64,000 nucleotides of DNA from Meiothermus granaticius NBRC 107808 (GTDB taxonomy: Bacteria; Deinococcota; Deinococci; Deinococcales; Thermaceae). The DNA is taken from positions 1-64,000 of the forward strand of contig NZ_QWLB01000013.1 of assembly GCF_003574355.1 (NCBI RefSeq), given 5' to 3'. This document shows, piece by piece, positions 55,865 to 63,330 of this stretch; within the stretch, counting starts at the first letter, position 1; each line of letters starts with the position of its first letter. The position numbers and the translations under genes were made by a program. The notes below the pieces were generated by a model. That model saw only the letters and a program-made list of their open reading frames with translations. It was not told the origin of the DNA and did not search any database.

Positions 55865-56731
55865 ATGGGGCACAGGCTAGGCAAGCTTCTCACACCTTAT
55901 TTTTTCGTAGCGCCCAACACCCTTATCTTTGGCATCTTTGTGCTGTTGCCTATGGTTTACGGCCTCATTTATTCCTTTTACCGGGGCAACTTCATCAGTG
56001 GGCTCCAGCAGTTTGTGGGGTTGGAAAACTATCGCAAGTTGCTGCACGACCAAGCCTTCCTGTCCTCCCTGCTTCATACCCTTGTTTATGTGTTCCTGGT
56101 GGTGTTGCTGGTGGTGGCGCTGAGCTTGGCTTTGGCCCTAGCCCTTCGTGCTACCAGCCTGGGCACCTCGCTGGCCCGCATCGGCTTCTACCTGCCGGTG
56201 ATCCTCTCCCCGGTGGTAGTCGGGGTGGCCTGGCGCTGGATGTTCAGCAGCGATCTGGGGGTGATCAACGCCCTGCTCAGCAGCCTGGGCCAGTCACCCG
56301 TCCCCTGGCTGACCGATATCAACTGGGCCCGGGCGGTGGTCATTCTAGCCAGCGTTTGGTCTATGGCAGGGTTTTACATGGTGATCTTCATCGGCGGACT
56401 CAACACCATTCCGGCTGAACTCTATCAGGCCGCCGAGGTTGACGGGGCCAACCCCCGACAGCAGTTCTGGCAAATCACCCTGCCCCTGCTGGCCCCCACC
56501 ACCCTGCTGGTCACCATCCTGGCCACCATCAACGCCTTCAAGGCTTTTGAGATCATCCTGGTCTTGACCAACGGCGGCCCTGGTGACGCTACCCGGCTCC
56601 TGGTGCAAAACATCTACCTGACGGCCTTTGAAGGGGCTAACCCCACCTATGCCAGCGCCCAGTCGGTGGTGCTCTTTGCCATCCTGATGCTGCTGACCCT
56701 GGTGCAGATGCGGGTCTCGAGGGAGCGCTAG
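55865..56731 (+). CDS. ABC sugar transporter permease (MalF type)
   Basis: A 288-residue inner-membrane subunit with six helices; the EAA loop reads YQAAEVDGANPRQQFWQIT, the contact to the ATPase. ATG with GGGAGG. Its stop is 1 bp before the next permease start. The pair with MalG-type permease forms the channel for the sugar delivered by the binding protein. No ATPase gene in the operon. Confidence 0.92.
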   Translation: MGHRLGKLLTPYFFVAPNTLIFGIFVLLPMVYGLIYSFYRGNFISGLQQFVGLENYRKLLHDQAFLSSLLHTLVYVFLVVLLVVALSLALALALRATSLGTSLARIGFYLPVILSPVVVGVAWRWMFSSDLGVINALLSSLGQSPVPWLTDINWARAVVILASVWSMAGFYMVIFIGGLNTIPAELYQAAEVDGANPRQQFWQITLPLLAPTTLLVTILATINAFKAFEIILVLTNGGPGDATRLLVQNIYLTAFEGANPTYASAQSVVLFAILMLLTLVQMRVSRER

Positions 56732-56732
56732 C

Positions 56733-57569
56733 ATGACCACCGCAAATCAAAAACGCCGTTGGGGCCGCATCCTGCGCGATGGGGTGGTGATCGGGCTGGC
56801 GATCCTTTTCCTGGTGCCGGTGATCTGGGTGGTGCTCTCCTCCTTCAAGCCGAGCGCCGAGCTGTATGTGCTGCCCCCCACCCTGCTGCCCAAGGAACCC
56901 ACTCTGGCCAACTACCAGAGCGCACTGACCGTGGGCAATTTTGCCACCTACACCTGGAACAGCTTCTTCGTGGCCACCATGAGCACCCTGATTGCCCTCC
57001 TGACCAACTCCATGGCGGCCTTCGCCCTGGCCAAGTACCGCTTCGTGGGGCGAGAGGGGCTTTTCCTGCTGACCCTGGCCACCATCATGATTCCCCTGCA
57101 GGTGATCATGGTGCCCATCTTTCTGGTGCTGCGCAACATGGGCCTGACCGATAGCCTGTGGGGCATCATCATCCCCCCAGCAGCCACCCCGACCGGGGTA
57201 TTCCTGCTGCGGCAGTACATGCTGAGCATCCCCGACGAGATTCTGGAGTCAGCGCGGATGGACGGTGCGAGCGAGTGGGGTATTTACTGGCGGATCATCC
57301 TGCCCCTCAGCGTCCCAGCCCTGGCTACCCTGGCCATCTTCAGCTTCACCTGGCGCTGGAACGATTTCATCTGGCCTTTTATCGTGATCTCGAGCGAACA
57401 AAAAGCCACCCTGCAGCTTGCCCTGGCCCGCCTGGTGGGGCAGTTCGGGGTGGACTGGAGCACCCTGCTGGCCGCCACGGTCATCACCCTGCTGCCCATG
57501 CTGATCGTTTTTCTACTGCTGCAACGTTACTTCTTGAGCAACCTGACCGCAGGGAGTGTGAAAGGATGA
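56733..57569 (+). CDS. ABC sugar transporter permease (MalG type)
   Basis: A 278-residue partner permease; six helices, EAA loop ESARMDGASEWGIYWRIILP. The stop overlaps the start of the SDR gene (ATGA). As in many Thermus sugar importers, the ATPase is likely supplied by a shared gene elsewhere (MalK/MsmK type), which is inference. Confidence 0.92.
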   Translation: MTTANQKRRWGRILRDGVVIGLAILFLVPVIWVVLSSFKPSAELYVLPPTLLPKEPTLANYQSALTVGNFATYTWNSFFVATMSTLIALLTNSMAAFALAKYRFVGREGLFLLTLATIMIPLQVIMVPIFLVLRNMGLTDSLWGIIIPPAATPTGVFLLRQYMLSIPDEILESARMDGASEWGIYWRIILPLSVPALATLAIFSFTWRWNDFIWPFIVISSEQKATLQLALARLVGQFGVDWSTLLAATVITLLPMLIVFLLLQRYFLSNLTAGSVKG

Positions 57570-58384
57570 GCCAGCCCATACTGGAAGGCCAGCGGGCCGT
57601 GGTGACCGGCGGCAGCGGCATCCTGGGGCGGGCCATGGCCCTGGCCCTGGCCGAGGACGGGGCCAGGGTCTACCTGGGCGCTCGCAGCCAGGCTTCGGCC
57701 CTGAAAGCCCTGGAGGCGTTGCAGGCCAGCCCGGAGGTGCGGGCTCGAGTCCTGCCGCTAGCCTTTGATGTGCTGGATCCGGCCTCGCTCGAGCAGGCCG
57801 CAGCACAAGTAGAAGCCGAGGGCGGGGCCGACATCCTGGTCAATGCCGCTGGGGGCAACCGCCCGGCGGCTTCCACGGCCCCCGACCGCGACTTTTTTGC
57901 CCTGGACCTGAGCGCAGTGGAGGAGGTGATGAGCCTGAACTTCACCGGCACCCTGCGGGCCACTCAGGCCTTCGGGGCGGGCATGGCCCGGCGCCAATCC
58001 GGCTGTATCGTGAACATCACCAGCATGGCAGCGGTGCGGCCCCTGACCCGGGTGGTGGGCTACAGTGCGGCCAAGGCCGCAGTGGTGAACTTCACCCAGT
58101 GGCTGGCGGTGCATCTGGCCCAGGCCTACGGCCCCGGCCTGCGGGTCAACGCGATTGCGCCGGGGTTCTTCCTGACCGAACAGAACCGCTACTTGATGTT
58201 GAAAGAAGACGGTGGCCTGACCGAGCGGGCCCAGACCATCCTGGCCCATACCCCGCAGAACCGCTTCGGGGCGCCCGAAGACCTGCTCAGCACCCTGCGC
58301 TACCTGGTGCACCCCCAGAGCCGGTTTGTGACCGGGGTAGTGCTGCCGGTGGACGGCGGTTTCAGCGCCTTTGGGGGTGTGTGA
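57566..58384 (+). CDS. uxuB: SDR oxidoreductase, D-mannonate/fructuronate reductase-like
   Basis: A 272-residue short-chain dehydrogenase: AVVTGGSGILGRAMA (TGxxxGxG), NAAGGN, and the active site Ser ITSMAAV and YSAAKAAV (Tyr-x3-Lys). The N-terminus LEGQRAVVTGGSGILG and NAAGGNRPAA fit SDR-type fructuronate reductase (UxuB of Bacillus, YjmF), which reduces D-fructuronate to D-mannonate. Its place beside uxaC strengthens this. ATGA coupling with the permease and with uxaC. Confidence 0.8.
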   Translation: MSQPILEGQRAVVTGGSGILGRAMALALAEDGARVYLGARSQASALKALEALQASPEVRARVLPLAFDVLDPASLEQAAAQVEAEGGADILVNAAGGNRPAASTAPDRDFFALDLSAVEEVMSLNFTGTLRATQAFGAGMARRQSGCIVNITSMAAVRPLTRVVGYSAAKAAVVNFTQWLAVHLAQAYGPGLRVNAIAPGFFLTEQNRYLMLKEDGGLTERAQTILAHTPQNRFGAPEDLLSTLRYLVHPQSRFVTGVVLPVDGGFSAFGGV

Positions 58385-59811
58385 TGGGCTGGCAGGTTTC
58401 CGAAACGTTCCTTTTCGACCCCGAGCCCGCCGTGCGCGAGACCGCCCTCGAGCTCTACCAGGGGGTCGAGTCCCTGGCCCTGATCAGCCCCCACGGGCAT
58501 GTCCCGGTCACGCTCCTGGCCGACCCCGAGGCCCGCTTCGCCCACCCCACCGAGCTGCTCATCCGCCAGGATCACTACGTGTTTCGACTGCTGTACTCCC
58601 AGGGCATAGCGCTGGATCGCCTGGGGGTAGGCCTGCCGGAAGGGGCCTATGCGCCCTTGGAGGCCTGGGAGACCTTCTGCCAGCACTTTCACCTGTTTGA
58701 CGGGACACCCACCGGGCTGTGGCTGCGCCTCGAGCTCACCCGGCTTTTCGGGGTGAGCGAGAAGCCAAATGCCAAAAATGCCCGTGCGCTCTATGAGCAA
58801 ATCCAGGCTGCGCTGGATACCCCAGCCTTCACGCCCAGAGCCTTGTTCAAAAAGTTCGGAGTCGAAGTCCTGGCCACCACTGACGCCCCCGAGGACGACA
58901 TAAACCCGCATCTCAAGGCCCAACGGGACGGCTACCGGGTCATCCCCACCTTCCGCCCGGATGGGCTATTGCAGGTGCTGCGGCCCGACTGGAAGGCGCG
59001 GCTGGGTCGCCTCGAGGCCGCCACTAACCGCAGCATCGAGAGCTATGGGGGGCTGCTCGAGGCGCTCCTGGAGCGGCGCCGGGTCTTCAAGCAGGCCGGG
59101 GCCACCGCCACCGACCACAGCACCGCAAACGTCCGGATCGAGCCCCTATCGCAGGGCCAGGCCGAACGGCTGTTTGCGCTGGCTCTGAAGGGCACCATCA
59201 ACCCCGAGCAGGCCGAGCAGCTCGAGGCCCATGCCCTCTTCGACCAAGCCTGCCTGAGCGCCGAGGTAGACGGCCTGGTGATGCAGCTTCACCTGGGCGT
59301 GACCCGCAACCACAACCGCACCCTCTTTGAGCGCATGGGCGAAGACATGGGCGCGGACATCCCCCATGCGGTGGACTGGACCCGAGGCTTGCAGCCGCTG
59401 CTGAATGCCTTTGGCGACCCCTCGCAGGGGAAACCCCTTCGGCTGGTACTCTTTACCCTGGACGAGTCCACTTATGGCCGTGAGCTAGCCCCCCTGGCCG
59501 GGCACTACCCCGGCGTGCGGCTGGGTGCGCCCTGGTGGTTCTTTGACAGCGTGCTGGGCATCGAGCGCTATCTGGACGCGGTCAGCGAGACCGCCACCCT
59601 ATACAACACCGCCGGTTTCAACGACGACACCCGGGCCTTTGCCTCCCTCCCCGCCCGGCACGAGATCTGGCGGCGGGTGGGGGCCAACTGGCTGGCCCGG
59701 CGGGTGCAGCGGGGTATCCTGACCCTGGAGGAAGCCCACCGCCTGATGCGGCTGGCCGCCCACGACCTAGCCGTAGAAGCCTATGAGCTCACCCTGATTT
59801 CCCAGCCTTGA
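58384..59811 (+). CDS. uxaC: uronate isomerase
   Basis: Interconverts D-glucuronate and D-fructuronate (also galacturonate/tagaturonate). A 475-residue amidohydrolase-fold enzyme: SPHGHVPVTLL (metal His pair), LTRLFGV, ATTDAPEDDI, VIPTFRPDG, DHSTANV, and LGAPWWFFDSVLGIERYLDA, NTAGFNDDTRAFASLPARHEIWRR at the C-terminus. The ATG overlaps the SDR stop; an open frame upstream is not used. It overlaps or touches the LarA-like gene. Confidence 0.93.
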   Translation: MGWQVSETFLFDPEPAVRETALELYQGVESLALISPHGHVPVTLLADPEARFAHPTELLIRQDHYVFRLLYSQGIALDRLGVGLPEGAYAPLEAWETFCQHFHLFDGTPTGLWLRLELTRLFGVSEKPNAKNARALYEQIQAALDTPAFTPRALFKKFGVEVLATTDAPEDDINPHLKAQRDGYRVIPTFRPDGLLQVLRPDWKARLGRLEAATNRSIESYGGLLEALLERRRVFKQAGATATDHSTANVRIEPLSQGQAERLFALALKGTINPEQAEQLEAHALFDQACLSAEVDGLVMQLHLGVTRNHNRTLFERMGEDMGADIPHAVDWTRGLQPLLNAFGDPSQGKPLRLVLFTLDESTYGRELAPLAGHYPGVRLGAPWWFFDSVLGIERYLDAVSETATLYNTAGFNDDTRAFASLPARHEIWRRVGANWLARRVQRGILTLEEAHRLMRLAAHDLAVEAYELTLISQP

Positions 59812-59816
59812 TCGCT

Positions 59817-61091
59817 ATGAACCCTGCTCCTCTTTCCCAAGCTCAAGCCGCCGGCGGGGCCCTGCTGAGCGAGGCCCAGATTCAAGCAGCCCTCGAGCCC
59901 CTGCGGGGCCGCTTTACCCGGCAAAAGGTGCTGGTCTTGATCCCCGACCACACCCGCACCCTGCCGCTGCCGCAGCTCTTCCGGATGCTGGTAGGCATCC
60001 TGGACGACGTGAAAACGCTGGACTTCATGATCGCGCTGGGTACGCACCCGCCGCTGGACGAGGCCCAGATGCTCAAGCTGGTGGGTATCAGCGCCGAGGA
60101 GCGCCACACCACCTACCGGTACGTCGGCCTCCACAACCACGCCTGGCAGGACCCCGATGCGCTGGCAACCGTCGGGGTGGTTCCCCAGGCCAGGGTCATG
60201 GAGATCGCGGGCGAGCGCTGGCACCCCACCCTGGGCGGGGACGTGCAGGTGAAGCTGAACCGGGCTGCGGTAGAAGCGGATCAAATCATCATCCTGGGCC
60301 CCACCTTCCCGCATGAAGTGGTGGGGTTTTCCGGTGGGGCCAAGTACCTCTTCCCCGGCATCAGCGGCCCCGAGATGATCAACGTGACCCACTGGCTGGG
60401 CGCACTGGCCACCGTCCGCGGCACTATCGGCCTCAAGGACACCCCGGTGCGGGCCCTGATCCACGAGGCGGCCCGTCACGTGCCCACGCCCATCACCCTC
60501 ATTGCGCTGGTGGTGCAGGGCAGCGGGCTGGCGGGAGTTTTTGTGGGCGACCACATCTCGGCCTGGAGTGCGGCGGCAGACCTCTCGAGCCAACGTCATA
60601 TCGTCTGGGTGGACAAGCCTTTCAAACAAGTACTCTCCTGGGCCCCGCCCATGTACGACGAACTCTGGACCGCCGGCAAGGCCATGTACAAGCTCGACCC
60701 CGCCCTGGCCGATGGCGGGGAGCTGATCATCTACGCCCCACACCTCGATACGGTGAGCAAGGTACACGGCAAGTACATCTACGAGATTGGCTACCACACC
60801 GTCCCGTATTTCCTGAACCAGTGGGAGCGCTTCAAGCACGTGCCCCTGGGGGTGCTGGCCCACAGCACCCACGTGCGGGGGAGCGGCACCTGGATGAATG
60901 GGCAGGAGCATCCCAGAATCCGGGTCACCCTGGCCAGCCGCATCGGCCCGGAGGACTGCCAACGGTTGAACCTGGGCTACCTCGACCCCGACACCCTCAA
61001 CCCCGAGGACTTTGCCAACCGTGAAGCTGAGGGGGTGCTGCTGGTCCGCAAAGCGGGCGAGACCTTGTACAGGGTGAAGGAGGGCGCATGA
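59817..61091 (+). CDS. LarA-family nickel-pincer racemase/epimerase, candidate gluconate/mannonate 2-epimerase
   Basis: A 424-residue member of the LarA superfamily, using the nickel-pincer nucleotide (NPN). Key residues: DHTR (44-47, cofactor pocket), His77 in GTHPPLDE, His166 in PHEVVGFSGG, the NPN-linking Lys176 in SGGAKYLFPG and the nickel ligand His192 in NVTHW. LarA relatives racemise lactate and other 2-hydroxy acids, and D-gluconate 2-epimerase (GntE) has been reported. Since D-mannonate and D-gluconate are C2 epimers and uxuB/gntK flank it, this role is proposed. A TTG at 59808 overlapping the uxaC stop is an alternative start. NPN-synthesis genes (larB, C, E) are not in the window. 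Confidence 0.78.
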   Translation: MNPAPLSQAQAAGGALLSEAQIQAALEPLRGRFTRQKVLVLIPDHTRTLPLPQLFRMLVGILDDVKTLDFMIALGTHPPLDEAQMLKLVGISAEERHTTYRYVGLHNHAWQDPDALATVGVVPQARVMEIAGERWHPTLGGDVQVKLNRAAVEADQIIILGPTFPHEVVGFSGGAKYLFPGISGPEMINVTHWLGALATVRGTIGLKDTPVRALIHEAARHVPTPITLIALVVQGSGLAGVFVGDHISAWSAAADLSSQRHIVWVDKPFKQVLSWAPPMYDELWTAGKAMYKLDPALADGGELIIYAPHLDTVSKVHGKYIYEIGYHTVPYFLNQWERFKHVPLGVLAHSTHVRGSGTWMNGQEHPRIRVTLASRIGPEDCQRLNLGYLDPDTLNPEDFANREAEGVLLVRKAGETLYRVKEGA

Positions 61092-61501
61092 GCAAGGTCA
61101 AGGTCAGGCTCGAGTTCCACACCATCAGCGCCCGCCTGCGCGAGCTGAAGCTACCCGAGGTGGATGTGGTGGTGGGGATTGCTCGAGGGGGCATCGTCCC
61201 GGCCAGCATGGTCGCCCACCAGCTTGGGGTTCCGCTGGTGTTGCTGCACCTTAACTACCGCGACGACCACAACCGGCCCCAGCGGCCCCAGCCCCAGTTG
61301 CTACAGCCCATCCCGTTCGACCCCACCGGAAAGCGCGTTCTGCTGGTGGATGATGTCAGTGTGACAGGTGCAACGCTGCAAGCGGCCCAGACCTACCTGA
61401 AGGGCGCCACCCTCACCACCCTGACCCTCAAAGGTAAGGCCGACCTGGTGCTGTTTCCCGAAGTCCACGATTGCGTGGACTGGCCCTGGAGGGTGGAATG
61501 A
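61088..61501 (+). CDS. phosphoribosyltransferase-fold protein
   Basis: A 137-residue type I PRTase-fold protein: VDVVVGIARGGIVPASMVA and the PRPP loop VLLVDDVSVTGATL. Similar to hypoxanthine/xanthine PRTases, but its substrate is unknown. It starts in the larA-like stop (ATGA) and ends in the gntK start (ATGA), so it is firmly part of the operon, which is unusual for a carbohydrate cluster. Confidence 0.8.
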   Translation: MSKVKVRLEFHTISARLRELKLPEVDVVVGIARGGIVPASMVAHQLGVPLVLLHLNYRDDHNRPQRPQPQLLQPIPFDPTGKRVLLVDDVSVTGATLQAAQTYLKGATLTTLTLKGKADLVLFPEVHDCVDWPWRVE

Positions 61502-61989
61502 GCCCCAAAGTCCTGATCGTGATGGGGGTCTCGGGCTCGGGCAAGACCACCCTGGGCCAGGCTTTAGCGCAGCGGCTGGGCTGGGCTTTCGCCGATGCCG
61601 ACGACTATCATCCCCAGTCCAACCGCGACAAGATGGCCCGCGGCCAGCCCCTCACCGATGCCGACCGCGAACCCTGGCTGCTGCGGCTGCGGGGCCTGAT
61701 CGAGCAGCATCTGGCCGAAGATAACCCCTTGGTGCTGGCCTGCTCGGCCCTCAAGGAAAGCTACCGAACCACCCTGAGCGGAGGTCTAGAGGGGGTTCGG
61801 TATGTGTTTCTGCACGGCGACCCGGCACTCATTGCCCAGCGCATGCAAAACCGGGAGCACTACATGCCGGTGAGCCTCTTGCAAAGCCAGCTCGAGACCC
61901 TCGAGCCCCCCACCAACGCCATCCAGCTGGATATTTCCCGGTCGCTCGAGGACAACCTTCGGGAAGTGCTCAAGCAGCTCCGGCCCTGA
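61498..61989 (+). CDS. gntK: gluconokinase
   Basis: Phosphorylates D-gluconate to 6-phosphogluconate. A 163-residue GntK: Walker A MGVSGSGKTT, the family hallmark DADDYHPQSNRDKM, LTDADREPWL, and ACSALKESYR. The ATG overlaps the PRTase stop. The last 20 bp overlap the convergent S41 gene. In this operon it would be the exit step to the pentose phosphate or Entner-Doudoroff pathway. Confidence 0.93.
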   Translation: MSPKVLIVMGVSGSGKTTLGQALAQRLGWAFADADDYHPQSNRDKMARGQPLTDADREPWLLRLRGLIEQHLAEDNPLVLACSALKESYRTTLSGGLEGVRYVFLHGDPALIAQRMQNREHYMPVSLLQSQLETLEPPTNAIQLDISRSLEDNLREVLKQLRP

Positions 61990-63322
61990 GGAGCGGCTGT
62001 GGCAGGCCAGAGGCAAGACCCCATACCGGCTGGAGCTCGCCGCTGGCGGCCTTAAACCCCAAGGCCTCGAGGGCCTTCTCCATCTGGACATCGCGCCCAT
62101 TGTTGGCCAGCAGGTTGAGGTCTGCGCTCACCTGGATATCTGGACGCACCTGGGCAGGGTAGCTCTGGCCATTCGCCAGGTACGCACGGTTATAGGCTAT
62201 GTTGATCCCACCGCCGTTGATCAGGTTAAAGGTGCGGGTGGTGGTGTTGCCAATCCCCACCGTGGGCTCACCTACGATTACCCCCCGTTTGGCCAACTGG
62301 ATCGCCGAGGCCAGGTATTCTGCGCCAGAAGCGCTCCTTTGGTCCACCAACACCACCAGCGGGCCCTTCCACTGGGTATAGCCGGGGATGCTAAAGCGCT
62401 GGAGCTCGGTGCCGTCTTTGTTGCGGATGCTGCCCTGGCCGTTCTTGATGGAAATTTCCGTGCGCTCGGTGTTGTAGCGATCGGTAAAGGCCACATAGGG
62501 ATCGTCTACGAAAGCCGCCATGCTGATCAGGGCCTCGAGGGCGCTGCCTCCCCCGTTGCCCCGCAGGTCTAGGATCATGGCTTTGGCCCCCTCGGTCTGG
62601 GCCTGCTTGACCAGCTCGTGCACCTTAGCCCCCACCTTGCCATCCGCTAGGAAATCGGGGATTTTCAGCACCGCCACCCCGTCCGGGCGCATCTTGAGCG
62701 AGGGGACCCGGGAAAGGTTGATCTCGCGCCCGGTCAGGGTCAGCTCGAGCCGCTGCCGCTGGGGCCCCCGCACGATCGAGATCGTGACCGGCTTACCGGT
62801 CTGTACCTGATCGGTGAGGAACTTCACGGCCTCGTCATCGCTCGAGAGGCTGTTGAGGGGCTTGCCATTGACCGCGGTGATCCGATCGCCATACTGGAAC
62901 CCCGCCTGATCGGCCGGCCCCCCCTCCACCACATCCACCACCAAACGGTCGTGCGAGCCCTGAATGGCGGTATGGGTCAGGCCGATCCGCAGCACTTTGG
63001 AAGGGGCGCTGCCCTGGCGCTGCTGCTGAAAGGTGCCCAGTTCCTCCGGGGTCTGGTAGTAGGTGTGGCCATCGTTCAGTTCAGCCACCATCCCCTCAAT
63101 CACCTTGACCGCTTGGTCGTAGGGGCAGGTATCTTTCTGGCTGGCGCAGGCTGAATCCAGGTTGGCTTGGTATTTTGCGGTGAGTTCTTTAAGGTTGGTG
63201 GTTGAGGGGCCATTGTAGTAAAACTGCAGGTAGAAGCTGGCCTGATCAAAGAGATCCTGAGCCGGGGAGGCCAGGGCCAGGCTGGCCCAGACAAGGAGCG
63301 CGGCAACGAAGGGTTTACGCAT
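61970..63322 (-). CDS. S41-family secreted peptidase-like protein 1
   Basis: A 450-residue exported protein (MRKPFVAALLVWASLALASP). Order: helical N-terminal part with NDGHTYY (His86), PDZ domain (VVDVVEGGPADQAGFQYGDRI, 128-200) and the S41 core (LDLRGNGGGSALEALIS, SASGAEYLASAI near 332, GEPTVGIG). The CtpA-type catalytic Lys of G-x-T-x-GKG is replaced by Ile, so a Ser/His arrangement as in nisin-resistance/tricorn-type proteins is more likely. Convergent overlap of 20 bp with gntK. Confidence 0.8.
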   Translation of the reverse strand: MRKPFVAALLVWASLALASPAQDLFDQASFYLQFYYNGPSTTNLKELTAKYQANLDSACASQKDTCPYDQAVKVIEGMVAELNDGHTYYQTPEELGTFQQQRQGSAPSKVLRIGLTHTAIQGSHDRLVVDVVEGGPADQAGFQYGDRITAVNGKPLNSLSSDDEAVKFLTDQVQTGKPVTISIVRGPQRQRLELTLTGREINLSRVPSLKMRPDGVAVLKIPDFLADGKVGAKVHELVKQAQTEGAKAMILDLRGNGGGSALEALISMAAFVDDPYVAFTDRYNTERTEISIKNGQGSIRNKDGTELQRFSIPGYTQWKGPLVVLVDQRSASGAEYLASAIQLAKRGVIVGEPTVGIGNTTTRTFNLINGGGINIAYNRAYLANGQSYPAQVRPDIQVSADLNLLANNGRDVQMEKALEALGFKAASGELQPVWGLASGLPQPLLRAGAA

Positions 63323-63330
63323 AGATTCAC

